Made by a program: the position numbers and the translations under genes
NCBI RefSeq assembly: GCF_026967985.1
Contig: NZ_JAPVBJ010000006.1
Span: 62,001-126,000, forward strand
DNA length: 64,000 bases
Reading direction: 5' to 3'
DNA from: Modestobacter sp. VKM Ac-2984
GTDB taxonomy: Bacteria; Actinomycetota; Actinomycetes; Mycobacteriales; Geodermatophilaceae
Shown here: one piece after another, positions 56,787 to 64,000 of the stretch
Layout of the letters: each line of letters opens with the position of its first letter
Position numbering within the stretch: the stretch's first letter is position 1
Notes under the pieces: generated by a model
Told to the model about the DNA's origin: nothing
The model's input: only the letters and a program-made list of their open reading frames with translations
The model's database searches: none

Positions 56787-57317
56787 CTAGAGGTACTGGC
56801 CCCCGCCGGGGCGGTGCTCCTGGGCCGGTGCGCCGCCGGGGAGGGCCTTGCGGCGCATCTCCTCCAGCTGCGCCCGGGCGGCCATCTGCTGGGCGAACAG
56901 CGCGGTCTGGATGCCGTGGAAGACGCCCTCCAGCCAGCCGACCAGCTGCGCCTGGGCGATCCGCAGCTCGGCGTCCGAAGGGGTCTCGCCCTCGGTGAAC
57001 GGCAACGTGATCCGGTCCAGCTCCTCGCGCAGCTCGGGGGCCAGCCCCTGCTCCAGCTCGCGGATGGAGGAGGCGTGGATGTCGCGCAGCCGGTTGCGGC
57101 TGGCGTCGTCCAGGGGCGCCGCCCGGACCTCCTCGAGCAGCTGCTTGATCATCGTGCCGATCCGCATGACCTTGGCCGGCTGCTCGACCAGGTCACCGAC
57201 CCCGGCCATGCCCCCGTCCTCGCCCTCGGGCAGGTGCATGCCCCCGACCGGCTGCCCGTCCGGCCCCACGACGAGGACCTGCTGGGGGTGTGGTCCACCG
57301 GTGCCTGGTGCTGTCAT
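56787..57317 (-). CDS. bpa: bacterial proteasome activator Bpa (PafE)
   Basis: 176 residues, DUF2587 family. The core LVEQPAKVMRIGTMIKQLLEEVRAAPLDDASRNRLRDIHASSIRELE forms the four-helix bundle of the dodecameric ring. The C-terminus ends GGGQYL, the GQYL motif that docks into the 20S proteasome alpha ring and opens its gate without ATP. It implies that this organism has a proteasome, encoded elsewhere. ATG 57317 is divergent from the aminotransferase gene. Confidence 0.95.
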   Translation of the reverse strand: MTAPGTGGPHPQQVLVVGPDGQPVGGMHLPEGEDGGMAGVGDLVEQPAKVMRIGTMIKQLLEEVRAAPLDDASRNRLRDIHASSIRELEQGLAPELREELDRITLPFTEGETPSDAELRIAQAQLVGWLEGVFHGIQTALFAQQMAARAQLEEMRRKALPGGAPAQEHRPGGGQYL

Positions 57318-57403
57318 GCCCCCATCTTCCCCCGGCGCCGCGAGGCGCCGCCGGGGTGCCGGTCGCGGGCGGCACCGACCGGGCGACTGACTACGCTCCC
57401 CGC

Positions 57404-58621
57404 ATGTCGTCGGGGGAGGGCCAGCTGGACGTGGCCCGCATCCGGGGACTGTTCCCCGGGCTGTCCGACGGCCTGGTGCACGCCGACGGGCCCGGGGGCG
57501 CGCTGGTGCCGGAGAGCGTGGTGCGCGCCGTCTCGCAGGCGATGCGGGTGCCGATCGCCGGCCGGGGCGCCGTCTTCGCCTCCTCGGCCCGGGCCGAGCA
57601 GCTGGTCGCCGGCGCGCGGTCCGCGGTGGCCGACCTGGTGGGCGGCGTGCCCACCGGGGTGGTCCTCGGGCCGAACATGACCACGCTGACCTACTCGGTG
57701 GCCCGGGCGCTGGCCAAGCACTGGCGCCGCGGTGACGAGATCGTGGTGAGCCGGCTGGACCACGACGCCAACATCCGCCCGTGGCTGCAGGTCGCCGACG
57801 AGATCGGCCTGGGCGTGCGGTGGGCCGAGGTGGACATCGAGACCGGGGAGCTGCCGGACTGGCAGTACGACGAGCTGCTCACCGACCGCACCCGGCTGGT
57901 CGCCGTCACCGCGGCCAGCAGCGCGATCGGCACCCGGCCGCACGTCGCCTCGATCGCGGAGCGGGCGCACCGGGTCGGGGCGCTGGTCTTCGTCGACGCC
58001 GTGCACGCCGCACCGCACGCCCCCCTGGACGTCGACGAGCTGGGTGCGGACTTCCTCGCGCTCTCGGCCTACAAGTGGTGCGGTCCGCACGTCGGCGCGG
58101 TGGTCGCCCACCCGGGACTGCTCGAGGAGCTGTGGCCGGACAAGCTGCTGCCCGCCTCGGAGCGGGTGCCCGACCGGTTCGAGACGGGCGCCCCGCCGTT
58201 CGAGCTCTACGCCGGGGTGGCGGCCTCGGTGGACCACCTGGCGGCGCTCTGTCCCGAGGCCGCCGGCACCCGGCGGGAGCGGCTGCGCACCTCGCTGGCC
58301 GCGGTCAGCCGCTACGAGGAGGAGCTCTTCACCCGGCTGGACGCAGCACTGCGGGCGATGCCCCACCTGCAGGTGCTGGGCGACCCGGGGTGGACCACGC
58401 CGACGCTGTCGTTCAGCGTCGACCGGATGCGGCCCCGCCAGGCGGCCACCGAGCTGGCCCGGCGGGGCGTCTGCGCCTGGGACGGCGACTTCTACTCCCG
58501 GGAGCTGTTCGACGCGATCGGGGTGAACGAGACCGGCGGGGCGGTGCGCCTGGGCCTGATGCACTACAACACCGTCGAGGAGGTCGACCGCCTCGTCGAG
58601 GCCGTCGCCGACCTGCGCTGA
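57404..58621 (+). CDS. cysteine desulfurase-like class V aminotransferase
   Basis: 405 residues. The PLP-binding Lys lies in LALSAYKWCGPHVG, and the cofactor region is LVFVDAVHAAPHAPLDVDELGADF. N-terminal GLFPGLSDGLVHADGPGGALVPESV is typical of the family. A conserved active-site Cys loop like that of IscS/SufS was not located, so desulfurase activity is uncertain. TACGCT at 57392-57397 precedes ATG 57404 by six bases, a leaderless arrangement. Confidence 0.87.
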   Translation: MSSGEGQLDVARIRGLFPGLSDGLVHADGPGGALVPESVVRAVSQAMRVPIAGRGAVFASSARAEQLVAGARSAVADLVGGVPTGVVLGPNMTTLTYSVARALAKHWRRGDEIVVSRLDHDANIRPWLQVADEIGLGVRWAEVDIETGELPDWQYDELLTDRTRLVAVTAASSAIGTRPHVASIAERAHRVGALVFVDAVHAAPHAPLDVDELGADFLALSAYKWCGPHVGAVVAHPGLLEELWPDKLLPASERVPDRFETGAPPFELYAGVAASVDHLAALCPEAAGTRRERLRTSLAAVSRYEEELFTRLDAALRAMPHLQVLGDPGWTTPTLSFSVDRMRPRQAATELARRGVCAWDGDFYSRELFDAIGVNETGGAVRLGLMHYNTVEEVDRLVEAVADLR

Positions 58622-58624
58622 CGC

Positions 58625-59614
58625 TCAGCCCGGGAGCAGCAGGACCTTGCCGATGTGGCCGCTGGACTCCAGCAGGGCGTGCGCCTCGCCGGCCCGGGAC
58701 ATCGGCAGCCGGCGGTCCACGATCGGCCGGACGACGCCCCGCTCGACGTCGGGCCACACGTCGTGCCGCACCGCCGCCACGATCTCCGCCTTGCCGCCGG
58801 GCCCGGTCGCCGGCCGAGAGCGCAGCGTCGTCGCGTGCACCGAGCCGCGCTTGCGCATCAGCTTGCCGAGGTCGATCTCGGCCTTCGTGCCGCCCTGCAT
58901 GCCGATGCCCACCAGCCGGCCGCCGGTGGCCAGCAGGTCGAGGTTCCGGGCCAGGTACTTGGCCCCGATGATGTCCAGGACGACGTCCGCCCCGTGCCCG
59001 TCGGTGGCCTCCCGCACCACCTCGACGAAGTCCTGCTCGCGGTGGTTCACGCCGATCTCGGCGCCCAGCTCGCGGCAGAAGGCCAGCTTCTCGGCGCTGC
59101 CGGCCGTCGTCGCCACCCGTGCGCCGGCGCGCTTGGCCAGCTGGATCGCCATCGTGCCGATGCCGCTGGAGCCGCCGTGCACCAGGAAGACGTCGCCGGC
59201 CTGCAGCCCGGCGAGCATGAAGACGTTGGACCAGACGGTGCAGACCACCTCGGGCAGGGCCGCGGCGGTTGCCAGCTCGACCCCGGCCGGCCGGGGGAGC
59301 AGCTGACCGGCGGGGACGGCGACCCGCTCGGCGTACCCGCCGCCGGAGAGCAGCGCGCACACCTCGTCGCCCACCGACCAGCCGGTCACCTCGGCACCGA
59401 CCTCGCTGATCACGCCGCTGCACTCCAGGCCCAGCACCTCGCTGGCGCCCGGCGGGGGCGGGTAGTGCCCCTGGCGCTGCAGGGTGTCTGCGCGGTTCAC
59501 CGCGGTGGCGGCCACGTCGACGAGCACCTCACCGGGCCCGCAGACCGGGTCGGGCACCTCACCCCAGCCGAGCACCTCAGGGCCGCCAGGGGAGGAGATC
59601 GTCACCGCACGCAT
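58625..59614 (-). CDS. NAD(P)H-quinone oxidoreductase (zinc-free MDR, PIG3-like)
   Basis: 329 residues. The GroES-like N-terminal domain has AVNRADTLQRQGHYPPPPGASEVLGLECSGV. The Rossmann domain has VFLVHGGSSGIGTMAIQLAKRAGARVATTAGSAEK. Zinc ligands are absent, as in quinone oxidoreductases. TAGGGT lies just before ATG 59614 on the minus strand, so the transcript may be leaderless. It is convergent with the aminotransferase. Confidence 0.9.
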   Translation of the reverse strand: MRAVTISSPGGPEVLGWGEVPDPVCGPGEVLVDVAATAVNRADTLQRQGHYPPPPGASEVLGLECSGVISEVGAEVTGWSVGDEVCALLSGGGYAERVAVPAGQLLPRPAGVELATAAALPEVVCTVWSNVFMLAGLQAGDVFLVHGGSSGIGTMAIQLAKRAGARVATTAGSAEKLAFCRELGAEIGVNHREQDFVEVVREATDGHGADVVLDIIGAKYLARNLDLLATGGRLVGIGMQGGTKAEIDLGKLMRKRGSVHATTLRSRPATGPGGKAEIVAAVRHDVWPDVERGVVRPIVDRRLPMSRAGEAHALLESSGHIGKVLLLPG

Positions 59615-59712
59615 GCCCCGACCCTAGGGTCCCCGCCCGGCGTACGCGTCCCGCCGCCCTGGCCGTGGACGTCCACGAACACCGACACGACCAGCTGATC
59701 AGCCGGCTTCCG

Positions 59713-59738
59713 CTGACCCCGAGTCAGCCAGGGGTCAG
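59713..59738 (-). terminator. hairpin downstream of the ROK gene
   Basis: CTGACCCC (59713-59720) pairs with GGGGTCAG (59731-59738) around a ten-base loop, 34 bases past the minus-strand stop at 59773. A separate 14-base palindrome, CGTGGACGTCCACG, lies at 59664-59677 upstream of the oxidoreductase gene and may be an operator. Confidence 0.6.
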
Positions 59739-59772
59739 GACGGGGCCGGGGTCACCAGCCGCCCAGCGGTGA

Positions 59773-60759
59773 TCAGCAACCGTCGTCCTCCTGGGTGGGC
59801 GCCGTGCCCCGGTCACCGGTGGGCGCCTGCCACGAGGTGAGGACCGCGTGCAACCCGGCGGTCTCCAGGAAGTGCAGCGCGGCACCGTAGAGGCTCGCCT
59901 CCGCGCCCAGCGCCGAGATGGCCACCCGCGGGGGCTCGCGCCAGGCGAGACCGGCAGCCAGCGCGGTTCGGACGGGCCCCAGCAGGTGTTCGCCGGCCCC
60001 GGTGAGGCCTCCGGTCAGGGCGATCACGGCCGGGTCCAGGATCATGGTGGTCGTGACCAGCGCGCGGGCGAGGGCCTGGGCGCCCTCCTGCCAGATCCGG
60101 GCCGCCACCGGCTCGTGGAACGCGCTCGCGGCGATGTCCGCCGCGGTTCGGTCGGCAGCTCCTCCCGCGGCACGGTAGCGGCGGACGATCCCGCCGGCCG
60201 AGGCGTAGGCCTCCAGGCACCCGCGCTGCCCGCACGGGCAGGGCTCCCCACCGACGTGCACGGGCACGTGACCGAGCTCGCCGGCCGAACCTGCCGCGCC
60301 GGTGAGGAGACGTCCGCCGGTGACCACCCCGGCGGCGACCCCGGTGCCCAGGGCGATGACGACGAGGTCGTCGACGCCACGCCCGAGGCCCAGTCGATGC
60401 TCGGCCAGGCAGGCCGCGCGCACGTCGTGCTCCATGACCACCGGCGCACCCACGTGCTGCTGTACCGCAGCGGCCAGCGCGACGTCGCGCATCCCGAGGT
60501 TGGGGGCGTAGCGCACCAGGCCAGCCGCGGTGTCGAGCACGCCGGGGGCGCAGAGGCCGACGCCGACCGTCCCGGGGACGACGAGGGACCGAGCGACCTC
60601 ACCGACGGCGCTCACCACGGCCCCGGCTCCGGCGGCCACCGGTGTGGCCACGGTCCGACGCGCCTCCACCCTGCCGTGCAGGTCCAGCCGGGCCGCCTTG
60701 ATGCCCGTCCCGCCGAGGTCGACCGCGACCACGGTGCGCACCGGACCGGAAGCGGTCAC
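59773..60759 (-). CDS. ROK-family sugar kinase
   Basis: 328 residues. The ATP-binding motif DLGGTGIKAARLD is at the N-terminus, sugar-binding residues lie in AGELGHVPVHVGG, and the ROK zinc motif is CPCGQRGCLEAYAS. There is no N-terminal helix-turn-helix, so it is a kinase and not a repressor; glucokinase or N-acetylglucosamine kinase are the likely activities. GTG 60759 overlaps the stop of an upstream nagB remnant (GTGA), which favours an amino-sugar role. Confidence 0.87.
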   Translation of the reverse strand: MTASGPVRTVVAVDLGGTGIKAARLDLHGRVEARRTVATPVAAGAGAVVSAVGEVARSLVVPGTVGVGLCAPGVLDTAAGLVRYAPNLGMRDVALAAAVQQHVGAPVVMEHDVRAACLAEHRLGLGRGVDDLVVIALGTGVAAGVVTGGRLLTGAAGSAGELGHVPVHVGGEPCPCGQRGCLEAYASAGGIVRRYRAAGGAADRTAADIAASAFHEPVAARIWQEGAQALARALVTTTMILDPAVIALTGGLTGAGEHLLGPVRTALAAGLAWREPPRVAISALGAEASLYGAALHFLETAGLHAVLTSWQAPTGDRGTAPTQEDDGC

Positions 60760-60977
60760 CAGCCCTGCCGGACGAGCCGGTGGGCGGCCAGGTGCCGGTG
60801 GCGGTCCGCCCGTTCCAGGTGGCCGGCCGCGCGTCGGGTGAGCTCCTGGTGGGCCGCCGGCGGGGACGAGCCGGTGACCGGGCCCGACGTGCGGGCCCCA
60901 CCGACGAGCGTCTGCGGGACCACGTCGGCGACCGATCGCCCGACCTCTGCCGGGGACGGCACGATCACGACCTCCAC
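60756..60977 (-). pseudogene. remnant of glucosamine-6-phosphate deaminase (nagB)
   Basis: 73 codons from GTG 60977, behind a near-perfect AGGAGG. The first 50 residues read VEVVIVPSPAEVGRSVADVV and then PVTGSSPPAAHQELTRRAAG, matching the NagB N-terminus and its substrate loop (LATGSSPLPVYEEL). The remaining 23 residues (HLERADRHRHLAAHRLVRQGW) do not look like NagB, and about 190 residues of the enzyme are missing with no continuation in other frames. The stop overlaps the ROK start, so the remnant may persist as a translated leader. Confidence 0.65.
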
Positions 60978-61022
60978 GGAACCTCCTCCCGACGGGGTGG
61001 ACACGTCGGTCACGGCCGACGC

Positions 61023-61071
61023 TTGACAGGTTAGGGAGCCGCTGCCACGGTTGGCGAATCGATTCGCCAAC
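61023..61071 (+). promoter_or_regulatory. promoter and 22-base perfect operator of the carbohydrate importer
   Basis: A TTGACA -35 hexamer lies at 61023-61028. GTTGGCGAATC followed by its exact complement GATTCGCCAAC spans 61050-61071, with central CG as in LacI-family sites, about where the -10 and transcription start should be. It separates the importer from the divergent nagB remnant/ROK genes and could control both. The matching regulator is not in the window. Confidence 0.72.
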
Positions 61072-61098
61072 GAGGGTGGATCTCGCTTGGAGGTAGCC

Positions 61099-62421
61099 AT
61101 GCACGTAGCACGGGCACGGTGGGGCGTCGTCCTCGCCGCAACGTCGGTCGTCGCCGTCTCGGGCTGCAGCGGAGGTGGGACCGACAGTGGTGCGGAGCCC
61201 GGCAACGGCACGGGCGAGATCACGGTCTGGGCCCACCAGGGCCAGCCGGCCGAGGTCGACGCGCTGCAGCAGACCATCGACGACTGCAACGCCTCCCAGG
61301 AGGACGTCCAGGCGACGCTGCAGCTGATCCCCGAGGCCGACTACATGCGGACCGTGACGACGACGGACCCGGACGAGTTGCCCGACGTCCTCGAGTACGA
61401 CGGGCCGATGATGGCCTCCCTGGCCTACGCCCAGAAGCTCGCACCCGTGGGCGACCTGGTCTCGGCCGAGACGCTGGAGAACCAGACGGACTCGGTCCTG
61501 GCCCAGAACACCTACCCGGCCGACGGCGAGGTCTACGGCATCTCGCAGTACGACTCCTCGCTCGGCATCTACGGGAACAAGGCGCTCCTGGACGCCGCGG
61601 GGGTGTCCTACCCGCAGGGACTCGAGGACGCCTGGACGGCGGAGGAGTTCGAGGCCGCGCTGCAGACCCTCGCGGCCGCGGACCCGGACCAGAAGGTGCT
61701 CGACATCAAGGAGAACTACGGCGCGGAGTGGCCCACCTTCGGGTTCCTGCCGATCGTCTACTCCGCAGGTGAGCAGGTCGTGGAGGACGGCGTCGCGCAG
61801 GGGAACCTGAACAGCGCGCCCGTCGTGGAGGCCGTCGAGCGGTTCGCCGGCTGGCGCGAGTACATCGACCCCAACACCGACGACAAGGCGTTCGTCGACG
61901 GGCGGGTCCCGCTGAGCTGGGTGGGTCACTGGGTCTACAACACCTACGACGAGGCGCTCGGGGAGGACCTGGTCGTCCTCCCGCTGCCCGACTTCGGTGC
62001 GGGCCCGAAGAGCGGTCAGGGCTCGTGGGCGTGGGGGGTCAACCCCGCGACCGAGAACGGCGCGGCGGCCGGGGCGCTCCTGGACTGCCTCGCCTCGGAC
62101 GAGGCCGTCTCCGGCATGACCGACGCCAACGCCGCACCCCCGGGAACCACCAGCGTGACCGCTGGGAGCGAGCTGTACCAGGAGGGCGGGCCGCTCGAGC
62201 TCTTCGCCCGCCAGCTGGAGCTGACCTGCGGTGACGGTGAGCCCACGCCGGACTGCGTCGCGGTGCCCCGGCCGGTCACCCCGGCGTACCCGGTGATCAG
62301 CCAGCAGTTCTCCGAGGCGTTCTTCGGCGCCTACGACGGTGGCGATGCCCAGGAGCTGCTGGACTCGGCGGCCGAGCTGATCGACCTGGACTACCAGGAC
62401 AACGACAACTACGGGTCCTGA
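61099..62421 (+). CDS. carbohydrate ABC transporter substrate-binding lipoprotein
   Basis: 440 residues, family 1 extracellular solute-binding protein. The N-terminus MHVARARWGVVLAATSVVAVSGC gives a lipobox (VSGC). Mature segments such as EITVWAHQGQPAEVDALQQTIDDCN, PDVLEYDGPMMASLAYAQKLAPV and YGISQYDSSLGIYGNKALLDAAGV are typical. ATG 61099 has GGAGGT six bases upstream. With two MalFG-type permeases downstream and amino-sugar genes divergent, an N-acetylglucosamine or chito-oligosaccharide ligand is plausible but unproven. Confidence 0.9.
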   Translation: MHVARARWGVVLAATSVVAVSGCSGGGTDSGAEPGNGTGEITVWAHQGQPAEVDALQQTIDDCNASQEDVQATLQLIPEADYMRTVTTTDPDELPDVLEYDGPMMASLAYAQKLAPVGDLVSAETLENQTDSVLAQNTYPADGEVYGISQYDSSLGIYGNKALLDAAGVSYPQGLEDAWTAEEFEAALQTLAAADPDQKVLDIKENYGAEWPTFGFLPIVYSAGEQVVEDGVAQGNLNSAPVVEAVERFAGWREYIDPNTDDKAFVDGRVPLSWVGHWVYNTYDEALGEDLVVLPLPDFGAGPKSGQGSWAWGVNPATENGAAAGALLDCLASDEAVSGMTDANAAPPGTTSVTAGSELYQEGGPLELFARQLELTCGDGEPTPDCVAVPRPVTPAYPVISQQFSEAFFGAYDGGDAQELLDSAAELIDLDYQDNDNYGS

Positions 62422-62448
62422 CGGCAACGACGGGTCCGGGCAGGGCAC

Positions 62449-62486
62449 GGCGCGGAGCGCACGCGGACACGCGCGCGCTCCGCGCC
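62449..62486 (+). terminator. hairpin between binding protein and first permease
   Basis: GGCGCGGAGCGC (62449-62460) pairs perfectly with 62475-62486 around a 14-base loop that can itself partly pair. It lies 27 bases after the binding-protein stop. It probably limits read-through so that binding protein exceeds permease. Confidence 0.7.
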
Positions 62487-62515
62487 GGCTCCGGGCAGGG
62501 AGGAGACACCGAGCG

Positions 62516-63466
62516 ATGAGCACCTCAGGCCCCGCGCCGCTGCTCAGCCCGCGCAAGGCGGCCCGCGGACTGCGCCGCGACACCCTGCCGGCGGTGACGA
62601 TGGCCGCACCTGCTGCACTCGGGCTGCTGGCCTTCGTGGTGGTGCCGTTCGGGTTGGCGGTGTGGCTGTCGCTGCACAACGTGCGGCTGGACTCGCCCAC
62701 GCCGCCGGGCTGGTTCGGCCTGGAGCAGTACCGGCGCATCCTGTTCGACCCGAACTTCCGAGGCGAGTTCTACCGGGGCCTGCTCAACAACCTCGTCTTC
62801 GCCGCCGTCGTGGTGCCGGTGCAGACGGCCCTGGCCCTGGCCCTGGCCGTGCTGCTGAACCGGCCGCTGCGGGGGATGGCGTTCTTCCGCACCTTCTTCT
62901 TCATGCCCGTCGTCTTCCCCATGGCGCTGGTCGCGGTGGTCTGGAAGCTCATCTACGCCCGCGACGACCTCGGGATGCTCAACGCGTTCCTGGACACGGC
63001 GTCCTTCGGGCTGCTGGGCCCCTACGACTGGCTCGGCAACGAGAGCACGGCGCTGCTCTCGATCATCATCATGTCCATCTGGCAGGGCGTGGGGCTGCAG
63101 ATGGTGATCATCCTGGCCGGGTTGCAGGGGATCCCTGGAGACCTCTACGAGGCCGCGGCGCTGGACCGGGCCGGACGGTGGCGGCAGTTCGTGCACATCA
63201 CCCTGCCGGGCCTGCGGAACACGCTGATCTTCGTGGTCATGGTGACCACCATCCTGTCCTTCCGCCTGTTCGACCAGGTCTACGTGATGACCCAAGGCGG
63301 TCCACAGGAGGCCACCACCACGGTCATGTACCAGGCGGTGACCACGGCGTTCGACGCGAACAACGTCGGTAGGGCGTCGGCGATCACGGTGCTGTTCTTC
63401 GTCATCGTGCTGGTGGTCACCCTGGTGCAGCGCCGGTTGCTGCGTGAGGAGCGCGAGGTCGCATGA
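62516..63466 (+). CDS. carbohydrate ABC transporter permease, MalF type
   Basis: 316 residues with six transmembrane helices. The EAA loop that contacts the ATPase is EAAALDRAGRWRQFVHITLPGL. A Shine-Dalgarno (GGGAGGAG) lies upstream of ATG 62516. It overlaps the next permease by ATGA. The importer's ATPase is not in this window and may be a shared MsiK-type protein. Confidence 0.92.
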   Translation: MSTSGPAPLLSPRKAARGLRRDTLPAVTMAAPAALGLLAFVVVPFGLAVWLSLHNVRLDSPTPPGWFGLEQYRRILFDPNFRGEFYRGLLNNLVFAAVVVPVQTALALALAVLLNRPLRGMAFFRTFFFMPVVFPMALVAVVWKLIYARDDLGMLNAFLDTASFGLLGPYDWLGNESTALLSIIIMSIWQGVGLQMVIILAGLQGIPGDLYEAAALDRAGRWRQFVHITLPGLRNTLIFVVMVTTILSFRLFDQVYVMTQGGPQEATTTVMYQAVTTAFDANNVGRASAITVLFFVIVLVVTLVQRRLLREEREVA

Positions 63467-64000
63467 GCGCCACCGTCCACCGTCGCACCCACCGTCGCCG
63501 CGCGCAGGGCCGGGCCGGCCGCGCCGGTGCCTACCTCCTCCTCACCGTCCTCACCGTGGTCTTCGTCGCCCCGATCGCCTACATGGTCATCGGGAGCTTC
63601 AAGCCCGCCGGCGAGGTGATCGACGGGTTGTCCGGGTTCCTCCCGCGGGACCTCTCCCTGGGCAACTACACGGGCATGCTCGACCGGTTCGACAGCCCGG
63701 CGACCGGCCGCTTCAGCGACTTCTACCTCACGTCGCTCATCGTCGCCGGTGTCGTGGTCCTCGGCGGACTGGTCGTCAACTCGATGGCCGCCTACGCCCT
63801 GGCCCGGCTGCGCTGGCGGGGGCGGGACACGGTGCTGATGGTCGTGGTGCTGCTGGTGATCCTGCCCTTCGAGGCGATCGCGGTGCCGTTGTTCTACCTG
63901 CTCAACGACCACCGCAACACGTACTACGTGCAGTTCCTGCCGTTCGTGGCCAGTGCCTTCTCGATCTACCTCTTCTACTCGTTCTTCGCCGGCCTGCCGA
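63463..64000 (+). CDS. carbohydrate ABC transporter permease, MalG type (3' end outside window)
   Basis: The first 179 codons of a MalG-family permease. An Arg-rich N-terminus (HRRTHRRRAQGRAGR) is followed by TM1 (YLLLTVLTVVFVAPIAYMVIGSFKP), the PRDLSLGNYTGML segment and three further helices up to FYSFFAGLP. The EAA loop should lie just beyond the right edge. ATG overlaps the MalF stop. Confidence 0.9.
   Translation, partial: MSATVHRRTHRRRAQGRAGRAGAYLLLTVLTVVFVAPIAYMVIGSFKPAGEVIDGLSGFLPRDLSLGNYTGMLDRFDSPATGRFSDFYLTSLIVAGVVVLGGLVVNSMAAYALARLRWRGRDTVLMVVVLLVILPFEAIAVPLFYLLNDHRNTYYVQFLPFVASAFSIYLFYSFFAGLP

Overview
The window is very GC-rich, densely coded DNA from a motile, spore-independent actinobacterium. 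A member of the Geodermatophilaceae or a close relative is my best guess, inferred from gene content because no 16S gene is present. Actinobacterial markers include the proteasome activator Bpa, GuaB1, a SEC-C/DUF5926 protein, a resuscitation-type LysM protein behind a c-di-AMP riboswitch, an IdeR-type iron box, a SigB/SigF-type promoter and many leaderless genes with a TANNNT box 6-9 bases before the start codon. No CRISPR array, insertion sequence, tRNA or rRNA was seen.

Layout. 1-4370: right end of a small natural-product cluster (condensation-like protein, P450, AMP-dependent ligase, carrier protein) that continues beyond the left edge. 4371-13820: an L-arabinose regulon, with a ChvE-type ABC importer, a LacI-family regulator, ribulokinase, ribulose-phosphate epimerase and arabinose isomerase, and two copies of one LacI-type operator. 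13820-33340: mostly housekeeping and accessory genes, including two sigma-factor modules, a LysM/transglycosylase protein, a second P450, a CtaG-like protein, a peptidase-like lipoprotein, arginine deiminase, an iron-boxed degenerate P-loop protein, a stress-promoter STAS protein, a methyltransferase, transporters, a TipA-like regulator divergent from a haloalkane dehalogenase, and a degenerate GGDEF protein. 32737-39414: a block on the minus strand with two TPR-GGDEF proteins, the second fused in frame to LarB, then larC, then a Mn2+ riboswitch and a UPF0016 transporter. 39540-45980: pheA, a GroES-like protein, a zincin, guaB1, serS and two HAD phosphatases.

46100-49554: two tandem chemoreceptors with an almost identical signalling core. 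49618-56780: a B12-dependent diol/glycerol dehydratase operon (three subunits plus a two-part reactivase), divergent from a PduO-C/GlcG-like protein and a GAF-domain regulator. 56787-59614: bpa, a class-V aminotransferase and a quinone oxidoreductase, a neighbourhood I recall as shared with mycobacteria. 59773-64000: a ROK kinase coupled to a nagB remnant, divergent from a carbohydrate ABC importer across a perfect 22-base palindrome. The last permease is cut by the right edge.

The strongest candidates for something new are the diguanylate cyclase-LarB fusion, the larC stop codon lying inside the core of the Mn2+ aptamer, a stand-alone adenylating enzyme whose conserved A10 lysine is a glutamate, a GGDEF remnant that keeps its c-di-GMP inhibitory site, and an IdeR-boxed P-loop protein that has lost its Walker A lysine. 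Start codons were chosen by eye from Shine-Dalgarno spacing, overlaps and family start positions.
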